A stretch of DNA of 64,000 bases. Source: Lentzea nigeriaca (lineage in GTDB: Bacteria > Actinomycetota > Actinomycetes > Mycobacteriales > Pseudonocardiaceae). Below are positions 52,811-59,448 of this stretch, one piece after another (the stretch's first letter is position 1; each line of letters opens with the position of its first letter). The position numbers and the translations under genes were made by a program. Under the pieces are notes generated by a model. It was not told the DNA's origin. It saw only the letters and a program-made list of their open reading frames with translations, and did no database searches. The stretch lies in NCBI RefSeq assembly GCF_016907955.1, contig NZ_JAFBCX010000008.1, forward strand, positions 296,212 through 360,211. The letters are read 5' to 3'.

Positions 52811-53812
52811 ATGAACGAGTCGCTGTTGCGCGCCGCACTGGACGCGGTCGCGCGTGGCTTCCACATTTTCCCGCTGCTGCGCGGAGGCAAGAAGACGGCT
52901 CTGCACGGCGAGAAGGCATGTCCCCGAACCGGTCCCTGCGCGGACGGGCACCTGACGCCCGAACGGCGTTCGTTGACCGATGTCGATCAGGTCCGTTGGT
53001 ACTGGACATCGCGCCGGTTCTCCGGCTGCAACGTCGGCACCGCCACCGGCCCAAGTGGCCTCGTCGTCATCGACCTCGACACCCCGAAGTCAGCCGACGA
53101 CCAGCCGCCCGCCGCATGGGCACTCGACGGCGTGCAAGACGGCCACGACGTGTTCGCTCTTGTCTGCGAACGCGCCGGCGAACCGGTGCCGTACGACACG
53201 TTGACCGTGCGCACCGCACGCGGCGGAACCCACCTGTACTTCCGGGCACCGGCCGGTGTCGAGCTGCGCAACACCGAAGGCGACAGCGGTAACGGGCTCG
53301 GTTGGAAGGTCGACACCCGCGCGTGGGGTGGGCACGTTGTCGCTCCCGGTTCGCGCACGCGTGACGGCGTCTACCGGATCGAGCACGACCGGGAACCCGC
53401 CGACCTGCCAGGCTGGCTCACCGCGGTGCTGACTCCACAACCGCGCCTGGCTGTCACATCTCCCATCACGATCGCAGCGGACAAGCTCTCGTCCTACGTG
53501 GACGCTGCGGTGAACGGCGAATGCAACCGGGTCGCTGGGGCACAGGATGGGCTGCACGACAAGCGGCTGTTCGCGTCGGCTATCGCGCTGGGGCAACTCG
53601 TCGGCTCTGGTGACCTCAAGCAGGCCACCGCTGAGGCGCGGCTGTTGCAGGCAGCGACCCGCATGATCGAGGGGCCGTGCGACTGCACCGAACGCAAGGT
53701 GCGGCGCACGATCGAGAACGGGCTCAGGATCGGGGCGAACGACCCACGCAGGGTCAAGCCAGCCAAGCCGGACGACGATCAGCCGCTGTTCGGTGAGCGG
53801 GGTGCAGCGTGA
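52811..53812 (+). CDS. bifunctional DNA primase/polymerase (prim-pol)
   Basis: A 333-residue replication protein. It has ALDAVARGFHIFPLLRGGKKTAL, SGCNVGTATGPSGLVVIDLDTPK (the acidic metal pair), TARGGTHLYFRAP and GHVVAPGSRTRDG, the plan of the PF09250 archaeo-eukaryotic primase domain. A helical C-terminal part (about 215-333) has CDCTERKVRRTI. With the RepA-like ATPase it should prime element replication. AICEs with RepPP use this type. Confidence 0.88.
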   Translation: MNESLLRAALDAVARGFHIFPLLRGGKKTALHGEKACPRTGPCADGHLTPERRSLTDVDQVRWYWTSRRFSGCNVGTATGPSGLVVIDLDTPKSADDQPPAAWALDGVQDGHDVFALVCERAGEPVPYDTLTVRTARGGTHLYFRAPAGVELRNTEGDSGNGLGWKVDTRAWGGHVVAPGSRTRDGVYRIEHDREPADLPGWLTAVLTPQPRLAVTSPITIAADKLSSYVDAAVNGECNRVAGAQDGLHDKRLFASAIALGQLVGSGDLKQATAEARLLQAATRMIEGPCDCTERKVRRTIENGLRIGANDPRRVKPAKPDDDQPLFGERGAA

Positions 53813-54228
53813 GCGAACGCATCCTGATCACCGGTAGCCGCGACTGGACCAACCACCGCTACATCGCCACTGTGCTGCGCATCGTCCGCGAGTTCCACCC
53901 TGACGCGGTGCTCGTACACGGCGATTGCAGCGGCGCAGACCGGCTCTCCGCCGCGCTGTGGCAGCGATGGGGCCTGCCGACCGAAGCGCACCCCGTCGAC
54001 TGGTACAGCTCGTGCGACCACACCTGCCGTCACGGCCGTCGACGGGGACGTGACATCGACTACTGCCCCAACGCGGGGATGCGCCGCAACCGGCACATGG
54101 TCGCGCTTGGAGCGGACCTCTGTCTGGCGTTCCTGCTGCCCACCTCACGTGGTGGCGCGTCCACCGCACAACTCGCCGATCAGGTGGGCATCACCACGCA
54201 CCGATTTCCGAAGGGAGTCAAGCCGTGA
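53809..54228 (+). CDS. YspA-type SLOG-family protein
   Basis: A 139-residue Rossmann-like protein: ILITGSRDWTNH, LVHGDCSGADRLSAAL, GMRRNRHMVALGADLCLAF. SLOG proteins bind nucleotide-derived ligands and some sit in defence systems. On actinobacterial elements a single copy beside replication genes is frequent, role unknown. GTG start overlaps the primase stop; its end overlaps the methyltransferase start. Confidence 0.83.
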   Translation: MSERILITGSRDWTNHRYIATVLRIVREFHPDAVLVHGDCSGADRLSAALWQRWGLPTEAHPVDWYSSCDHTCRHGRRRGRDIDYCPNAGMRRNRHMVALGADLCLAFLLPTSRGGASTAQLADQVGITTHRFPKGVKP

Positions 54229-54983
54229 ACGTGCTTTCGCTGTTCTCCGGTATCGGCGGGCTCGAACTCGGGCTGGAACGCGCTGGCATGACCGTCGTCG
54301 GCCAAGTCGAGATCGATCCGTACTGCCAACAGGTGTTGGCCCAGCACTGGCCGGAGGTTCCCCGTCATGACGACGTCCGTACCGCAGTCGACTGGTGGCA
54401 GTCACAGTCACGTCCCCCCGTTGACCTCGTCGCCGGCGGATTCCCCTGCCAGCCTGTCAGCGTCGCAGGCAAAGGGTTGGGAACCGACGACGAACGCTGG
54501 TTGTGGCCAGCCATGTTCGACGTCATCGACGCTCTGCGACCGGAATGGGTCCTGTGGGAGAACGTGCCCGGCCTGCGAACCCGAGGACTCGACGTCGTTC
54601 ACGCTGACCTTGTTCGAGTTGGCTACCACCACCGCGTCGGCCGTATCTCCGCTTGTGAGGTGGGCGCCCCACACCCACGTGCCCGGCTGCTCGGAGTGGC
54701 CCACGCCCCGTGCTTCCGATGGCGAACGTGGCGGGCGCGGCGATCTGCTGGCGAAACTGCGCACTGGCAATACCAGTCGCCGCAGGGAGTGGGTCACCAG
54801 CACGACGCTGCGGCGCACTGGGCAGGCGAACCCCGAGTGGATCGTCTGGTTGATGGGATTCCCCGAGAACTGGTTGAGCGGCACCTACGTGCGCTCGGCA
54901 ACGCCGTCGTTCCCCAAGTCGCCGAACGGGTTGGCCGACTGATCACCACCGCTGCTGCAGATCGAAAGGAGGCCGCAGCATGA
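54225..54983 (+). CDS. DNA (cytosine-5) methyltransferase with an out-of-phase segment
   Basis: A 252-residue frame. Motif I is LSLFSGIGGLELGLERAG, motif IV is GGFPCQPVSVAG with the catalytic Cys75, ENV is at 112-114, and GAPHPRARLLGVAHA follows; motif X is LRALGNAVVPQVAERVGRLI. Between about 54697 and 54877 the frame reads nonsense (FRWRTWRARRSAGE), while the +1 frame reads WPTPRASDGERGG and NPEWIVWLMGFPENWL, the usual text at this place in phage and AICE enzymes. So two balancing indels have shifted about 60 residues. Whether the enzyme still works is doubtful. Overlaps both neighbours. Confidence 0.85.
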   Translation: MNVLSLFSGIGGLELGLERAGMTVVGQVEIDPYCQQVLAQHWPEVPRHDDVRTAVDWWQSQSRPPVDLVAGGFPCQPVSVAGKGLGTDDERWLWPAMFDVIDALRPEWVLWENVPGLRTRGLDVVHADLVRVGYHHRVGRISACEVGAPHPRARLLGVAHAPCFRWRTWRARRSAGETAHWQYQSPQGVGHQHDAAAHWAGEPRVDRLVDGIPRELVERHLRALGNAVVPQVAERVGRLITTAAADRKEAAA

Positions 54984-55936
54984 ACGAGCAACAGCAGCCG
55001 GCCGCCGACCCGTTCGGCCACGTCTGGACCGCCGATCAGCTCATGGCCGCGGAATTCCCTCCGCCGAAATGGGCTGTGCCCGGTGTGCTGTGTGAGGGTG
55101 TGTCCATCCTCGCGGGACCACCGAAGGTCGGGAAATCGTGGCTGTCGCTCGGTTTGGGCCTGTCCATCGCATCCGGTGCCGCCGCGTTCGGCTCGATCCA
55201 CATCGATGCCGGACCCGTGCTCTACCTCGCGTTGGAGGACACCGCGCGGCGTCTTCAGACGCGCATGACGCGAATGCTGGGCGACGACCAGGCCGCGCCG
55301 CACGGGCTAACCCTCGTCACGCAGTGCCCGCCTCTGCCCGAAGGTGGTGACCGTGCCATCGCGGGGTGGTTGCACCGCAACGCCAATGCACGCCTCGTTG
55401 TCATCGACGTGTTCGCCAAGGTGCGCGGACACTCGTCAGGCAACCAGCAGCAGTACGAGGCGGACTACGAGGCCGTAGGCCGTATCAAGCGCGTCGCGGA
55501 CCACTTCGGCATCGCTGTCGTACTCGTCCACCACGTCCGCAAAGCCGCCGCTGAAGACTTCCTGGCCACAGTCAGCGGCACCAACGGCATTGCTGGCGCG
55601 GCGGACGCCGTGCTGGTGCTCGAACGCGGACGCAACAACGCAGACGGCGTGCTGCACGTGACGGGACGTGACGTCGAAGAGTCGGACTACGCCTTGTCTT
55701 TCGACCCTTCCCGTGGCGCGTGGACGATGCTTGAAGGCCCAGCGATCGAGCACGTCGTCGCGGATACCCGCGCGGAAATCCTGCGCTACCTGCGCACCAA
55801 CCCGTGCAAGACGCCCAAGGAAATCGCGGACGCTCTCACAGCCAACGCGGACAACGTTCGCCGTACCTGCTCGCGGATGTACGAGTCCGGCCAGCTCACC
55901 CGCGACAACAACGGCCGCTACTTCCTGCCCTCCTGA
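54980..55936 (+). CDS. RepA-like AAA (RecA-fold) ATPase
   Basis: A 318-residue protein. Walker A is LAGPPKVGKSWL (45-56), then VLYLALEDTARRLQTRM and Walker B LVVIDVFAKV; VVLVHHVRKA and SGTNGIAGAADAVLVLERG follow. This is the RSF1010 RepA / AAA_25 helicase plan. A C-terminal winged helix (TPKEIADALTANADNVRRTCSRM) could bind DNA. It ends right at iteron-like cluster B, in the layout of a replication initiator or helicase loader. Confidence 0.85.
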   Translation: MNEQQQPAADPFGHVWTADQLMAAEFPPPKWAVPGVLCEGVSILAGPPKVGKSWLSLGLGLSIASGAAAFGSIHIDAGPVLYLALEDTARRLQTRMTRMLGDDQAAPHGLTLVTQCPPLPEGGDRAIAGWLHRNANARLVVIDVFAKVRGHSSGNQQQYEADYEAVGRIKRVADHFGIAVVLVHHVRKAAAEDFLATVSGTNGIAGAADAVLVLERGRNNADGVLHVTGRDVEESDYALSFDPSRGAWTMLEGPAIEHVVADTRAEILRYLRTNPCKTPKEIADALTANADNVRRTCSRMYESGQLTRDNNGRYFLPS

Positions 55937-55940
55937 CCCC

Positions 55941-56054
55941 AGGTGGGACAGCAACCCACGTGGAGCTGTCCCACCTGTCCCACCTGTCCGACTACACCAC
56001 CTGACCAGCACAAACAGGTGGGACACCGAGCTGTCCGCGCTGTCCCACCTGTCC
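55941..56054. repeat. iteron-like cluster B
   Basis: Five or more CTGTCCCACCT / AGGTGGGACAG units in both directions between the RepA-like gene and xis: 55941-55951, a 10-bp-period run 55966-55989, 56015-56025 and 56040-56054. The same unit occurs in cluster A 15 kb to the left. Confidence 0.72.
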
Positions 56055-56078
56055 GCCCGAACCTGGGGAGGTACCGCC

Positions 56079-56267
56079 GTGAGCACGACCAACACGTTCG
56101 TGACGGTCGCCGAATTCCTTGCAGCACTACAGATCGCGCGGTCGACGTTCGACGACTGGCGCGCAAAGGGCCTTGGCCCGCGGTGGATCAAGCTCCCCAA
56201 CGGTCAGCTTCGGTGCCGCCGGACTGAGTTCGAACGCTGGATCAACTCATTGGAAGAGGCCGCCTGA
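56079..56267 (+). CDS. xis: excisionase (MerR-like HTH)
   Basis: A 62-residue winged-helix protein: FVTVAEFLAALQIARSTFDDWRAKGLGPRWIKLPNGQLRCRRTEFERWI is the AlpA/Xis plan. GTG start behind GGGGAGG. It overlaps the integrase by one base (TGATGG), as usual in AICEs, and should bend DNA at the att sites to favour excision. Confidence 0.9.
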   Translation: MSTTNTFVTVAEFLAALQIARSTFDDWRAKGLGPRWIKLPNGQLRCRRTEFERWINSLEEAA

Positions 56268-57685
56268 TGGAAACGACCTATGACGTGCGGTTCTGGAAGA
56301 CGGACGTGTACCGCGGCGCGAAGACCACGACGTACAAAGTCCGTTGGGCCGTCGCGGGCAAGCCGTTCAAACGTCCACACAAGACGGCCGCGCTGGCGAA
56401 CAGCTTCCGTTCGGAGCTTGTAGCGGCTGCGAAGAAAGGCGAGGCGTTCTACGTCAGCACGGGCCTTCCCGTGTCGATGGACCGGCAAGACGTCACCACG
56501 ACGTGGTTCACGTTCGCATGCGACTACGCCCTGATGAAGTGGCCGAACCTGGCAGCGAATTCACGGCGCTGCACGGCACGGTCGCTGACCGACGTAACGA
56601 CGGCGATGGTTGCCACAGAACGAGGCAGGCCGTCTGTCGAGTTGATCCGCGAGACGTGCGGTTGGGCCTTCAACGGTCGACGCAGGAAGGAGGAGGAACC
56701 CAGCGCTGACGTGAAGGCCACTTTCGAATGGCTCACGCGCCACACGAGGAAGGTTTCCGACCTGGCGCAGCCGGACACGGTACGACTCGTGTTGCTCGCG
56801 CTGGGAACGAACCACGACGGCAAGAAGGCCGCGCCGTCGTCGTTGCAGCGGCGGCGTGGGCCGTTCGTCAACGCGCTCGAGTACGCGGTTGAGAAGCGGC
56901 TGTTGCGCACAAACCCGGTGCCAGCGCTGAAGGTGAAGACAACCAGGGCGGTGAAAGAGTTGGACGTGGCGGTCGTGGTCAACCCCGAGCAGGCACGTGC
57001 GCTGCTGGACGCGGTGGGTCAGCTCGGTAAGAGCGGCAAGATGCTGAAGGCGTTCTTCGGTGTCATGTACTACTGCGGCCTACGCCCCGGTGAGGCTGTG
57101 AACCTCCGTAAGGAGAACGTCCGACTGCCCAAGCGGAAGCGCAACGCCAAGACCGGCAAGTTGGAGCCACCGAAGGGCGAGTGGGGTGAGCTGTCGTTCA
57201 TGCAGTCCGCTCCGGCCGCCGGCGCGGCATGGACCGACAACGGGAAGCGTCGCGAGGTTCGTCAGCTGAAAGGCCGCGAAGTCGGGGAGCGTCGGACGCC
57301 ACCCTGTCCGCCGGAGCTGGTCCGGCTGCTCTGGGACCACATCGACGAACACGGCACCGACGCTGAGGGGCGCCTCTTCCGTGGCGTAGAGGCCGGCGGA
57401 GAGGTTCCGGAGGGCACCTACTGTCGCGTATGGAAGAAGGCGCGCAAGGACGCGCTGAGCGACGAGGAGCACCTGTCACCCCTCGCAGCGAGGCCGTATG
57501 ACCTTCGTCACGCCTGCGTGTCGACGTGGCTAGCGGCCGGTGTTCCGAGTGCTCAAGTCGCCCGATGGGCAGGTCACAGCATCGACGTGCTGCACCGGAT
57601 CTACGCGAAGGTGCTGGCCGACCAAGAGGACAACTTCCGAAAGCGCATCGACAAGGCGCTGAACAGCGAAGACGAGGAGAAGTGA
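56267..57685 (+). CDS. int: tyrosine-recombinase integrase
   Basis: A 472-residue site-specific recombinase. An arm-binding-like N-terminus is followed by a core-binding domain and the catalytic domain. The catalytic residues are Arg273 (YYCGLRPGE), Arg414 (PYDLRHACVS, with the common His-to-Tyr change of this group), His437 (WAGHS) and Tyr446 (HRIYAKV). It lies 138 bp from the tRNA core and would integrate into the tRNA 3' end. Confidence 0.93.
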   Translation: METTYDVRFWKTDVYRGAKTTTYKVRWAVAGKPFKRPHKTAALANSFRSELVAAAKKGEAFYVSTGLPVSMDRQDVTTTWFTFACDYALMKWPNLAANSRRCTARSLTDVTTAMVATERGRPSVELIRETCGWAFNGRRRKEEEPSADVKATFEWLTRHTRKVSDLAQPDTVRLVLLALGTNHDGKKAAPSSLQRRRGPFVNALEYAVEKRLLRTNPVPALKVKTTRAVKELDVAVVVNPEQARALLDAVGQLGKSGKMLKAFFGVMYYCGLRPGEAVNLRKENVRLPKRKRNAKTGKLEPPKGEWGELSFMQSAPAAGAAWTDNGKRREVRQLKGREVGERRTPPCPPELVRLLWDHIDEHGTDAEGRLFRGVEAGGEVPEGTYCRVWKKARKDALSDEEHLSPLAARPYDLRHACVSTWLAAGVPSAQVARWAGHSIDVLHRIYAKVLADQEDNFRKRIDKALNSEDEEK

Positions 57686-57696
57686 CCGCGCCCAAC

Positions 57697-57714
57697 TTGG
57701 GCGCCCATTGGGCG
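57697..57714 (+). repeat. end repeat, right copy
   Basis: TTGGGCGCCCATTGGGCG, 17 of 18 bases as at 40367-40384 and in the same direction, about 109 bp inside the right core. Just after it are four ACCGGG/GCCGGG-type units (57721-57757). Confidence 0.6.
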
Positions 57715-57766
57715 CGGACTGCCGGGTAGGACCGGGAACAGCCGGGTACTACCGGGAGTAGACAAG

Positions 57767-57803
57767 TCACCCCCTGACCGGGTTGTACCTGGTCAGGGGG
57801 TGA
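57767..57803. terminator. terminator between int and the tRNA gene
   Basis: A 13-bp perfect stem (TCACCCCCTGACC / GGTCAGGGGGTGA, 57767-57779 and 57791-57803) with an 11-nt loop. It can end the transfer operon and the minus-strand tRNA transcript. Confidence 0.75.
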
Positions 57804-57822
57804 ATCTATGAGGTGACACAGA

Positions 57823-57868
57823 GTGCCCCCGACGGGATTCGAACCCGTACTGTGATCCTTTTAAGGGA
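57823..57868. repeat. right attachment site (attR) inside the tRNA gene
   Basis: 46 bp identical to 40250-40295. It carries the tRNA 3' half, so integration leaves the tRNA whole. Confidence 0.93.
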
Positions 57869-57897
57869 CCTGCCTCTACCGATTGGGCTACGGGGGC
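57824..57897 (-). tRNA. tRNA with a CTTAAAA anticodon loop (anticodon UAA by position)
   Basis: The minus strand folds as a 74-nt tRNA: acceptor GCCCCCG/CGGGGGC, short D-stem, anticodon stem GGTCC/GGATC around CTTAAAA, 5-nt variable loop, T-arm ACGGG-TTCGAAT-CCCGT, discriminator A. The middle three bases of the loop are TAA, the anticodon for leucine codon UUA, and the discriminator A fits leucine. But bacterial tRNA-Leu usually has a long variable arm, which is absent, so the amino acid is uncertain. It hosts the AICE. Confidence 0.85.
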
Positions 57898-58016
57898 GAC
57901 GGGGAGCCTAGGGCTTGATCGTCGGCTTGTGTGGGCGGATGGTCTTTTCTCGCCCGCACGGCCCAGCGAATTGGACTAGAGCGAGCAATTCGGTAAGCGT
58001 CGAACGGACCCGAGCA

Positions 58017-59096
58017 TCAGCGTGCCCTCCCCGCTCCCAGCAGCTCCTTGAACCGCAGCGCCACCCAGTCGTGCACGGCCGTGGAGACGGAGTTGTCGCC
58101 GGCGCGGTGTTCGAACCAGCGCCAGTCGCAGTTGACGTTGATCTCCAGGAACACGTGGTCGGTGCCGGTGACGAGCAGGTCGAAGGCCGCCACCTGGACG
58201 CGCCAGTGCCTGGCCAGCGCCAGCAGGCGGTCCGACAGGGACGAAGAGATCGACGTCGGCGTCACGCGGACGGCGTCCGGGTCCACCCACAGCTGGGCCG
58301 GGTCGAGCTTGTCGACCTGGTAGGCCAGGCAGCGCTCGCCCACGACGAACACGCGCAGTTCGGTGTCGGACGGCACGTACTCCTGCACGATCACGGGTGC
58401 GGGCTCAGGGGCGTCGGAGGCGCGGGAGGTTTCGAGAGGGCGCGGGAACAGGCCGTGCTGCACGCCGGGGCGTGGCTCCAACAAGTGCCGCCCGGCCGTC
58501 TTGACGATGCAACGGGCGCCGCCAGGGCGGGTGCGGCCCGGACGGGTCGTCACGGCCGTGCGCGGCACACGCAACCCGAAGGCGGATGCGTCGGAAAGCT
58601 GCGTCAAACGGTCCAGGTGCGTCGAAAAGCGCGAGGGGTTCACGTGTGCCCAGTCGGAGCGTGAGGACAGCCAGTTGGCCACTGAGGCCCATTGGTCGAC
58701 CGCATAGGCGCCGGCCAGGGTTCCGGGCTCGACGGGGACTGCGGAGAGTTCGAAGTGGCGGCGCCAGACCAACAACGGGCGCAGCAGCCAGCGGTCGAGC
58801 TCGATCAGGGGCTGGTCGGTGTAGACCGAGAGGGGGAGGTCGACACAGCGGTCGGCGTCGATGCGGGCCATGCGGATGCCGCGCTCGGCCAGTGCGATGG
58901 AGAGTTCGTTCATCTCCATGTCGGCGGCGCGCGCCAGCACCAGGACGCAGGGCTGCGGGTTGCCATCGCCCTCGTCGACCATGCCGAGGCGGTGCACCTG
59001 TTCCTGGAAGTCCAGGCATTTGGGCGGCGATCGGAAGAGGTACTCCTGGCCCTGCAGTAGCAACGGCCTGGCAGCCTCGGACGGGGCACCCGGCAC
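58017..59096 (-). CDS. ATP-grasp peptide-maturase-like protein
   Basis: A 359-residue protein from GTG 59096. The N-terminal fold begins CVLVLARAADMEMNELSIALAERG; the ATP-grasp part has RCIVKTAGR, VIVQEYVPSDTELRVFVVG, VQVAAFDLLVTGTDHVFLEINVNCDWRWFE (the Glu and Asn metal ligands). This resembles the ATP-grasp enzymes that make omega-ester or amide links in graspetides. About 45 residues stand before the first strand; a start at ATG 58982 is also possible. A 40-residue frame lies 20 bp upstream on the same strand and could be its substrate. Confidence 0.75.
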   Translation of the reverse strand: MPGAPSEAARPLLLQGQEYLFRSPPKCLDFQEQVHRLGMVDEGDGNPQPCVLVLARAADMEMNELSIALAERGIRMARIDADRCVDLPLSVYTDQPLIELDRWLLRPLLVWRRHFELSAVPVEPGTLAGAYAVDQWASVANWLSSRSDWAHVNPSRFSTHLDRLTQLSDASAFGLRVPRTAVTTRPGRTRPGGARCIVKTAGRHLLEPRPGVQHGLFPRPLETSRASDAPEPAPVIVQEYVPSDTELRVFVVGERCLAYQVDKLDPAQLWVDPDAVRVTPTSISSSLSDRLLALARHWRVQVAAFDLLVTGTDHVFLEINVNCDWRWFEHRAGDNSVSTAVHDWVALRFKELLGAGRAR

Positions 59097-59116
59097 CCGC
59101 CCGTCAGCCGACCTGC

Positions 59117-59239
59117 TCAATCGTCCTTCTTGCTGCGGAAACTCTGCCCCGCCTGCGCGTACTCTGCGGCGTACTGCGCCAACGCGGGGTCCTCGATCTC
59201 GCCACGACGAAGCTGTGCGGCCAGCTCCTCGAGAGACAT
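59117..59239 (-). CDS. 40-residue peptide, candidate RiPP precursor
   Basis: ATG at 59239 follows GGAGAGAGGTGA, a strong ribosome site. The peptide starts MSLEELAAQLRRGEIEDP (leader-like, amphipathic helix), and ends AQAGQSFRSKKDD, a tail with Ser and Lys donors and two terminal Asp acceptors, the mix needed for ester or amide rings. It lies just before the ATP-grasp gene with no room for another promoter. No family was recognised, and the precursor role is inferred. Confidence 0.62.
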   Translation of the reverse strand: MSLEELAAQLRRGEIEDPALAQYAAEYAQAGQSFRSKKDD

Positions 59240-59385
59240 CGGGATCACCTCTCTCCCCACACAGGCGAATCACGCATTCAGGTGATGCACCAGCGGTAGT
59301 CTCTGGTTCACGTAACGCAATGTCAAGGCAGCCCGGCGAGCTTTACTCCGATCGGGCGCTCAAGTTCCGCCTCCGGACCAGTGAA

Positions 59386-59415
59386 ATGCCCCGAACGTGA
59401 TAACGCTCGGGGCAT
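59386..59415 (-). terminator. terminator after the NADH dehydrogenase gene
   Basis: A 9-bp stem ATGCCCCGA / TCGGGGCAT (59386-59394, 59407-59415) with a 12-nt loop, about 35 bp after the stop. Confidence 0.68.
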
Positions 59416-59448
59416 CTCACCACTCACAGAGAGTAACAACTCACCAGG

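Larger units (their letters stand above)
40250..57868. mobile_element. integrated AICE (actinomycete integrative and conjugative element)
   Basis: A 46-bp perfect direct repeat bounds 17.6 kb (40250-40295 and 57823-57868). The right copy is part of an intact tRNA gene, the left copy is only its 3' half. Inside are a tyrosine integrase and excisionase next to the tRNA, a TraB/FtsK translocase, a spread-type membrane protein, a primase-polymerase and a RepA-like ATPase, the set that defines AICEs (the pSAM2 group). The replication pair is of the primase-polymerase type instead of RepSA. Cargo and regulators lie at the left, on the minus strand. All key genes are open except the methyltransferase region noted separately, so the element may still be mobile. 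Confidence 0.92.

Noticed and set aside
54367..54942. The second plus-strand frame within the methyltransferase as a separate gene
   Set aside because: Only its part from about 54697 to 54877 carries family text; the start has none and lies inside motif IV. It fits better as the displaced piece of the methyltransferase.
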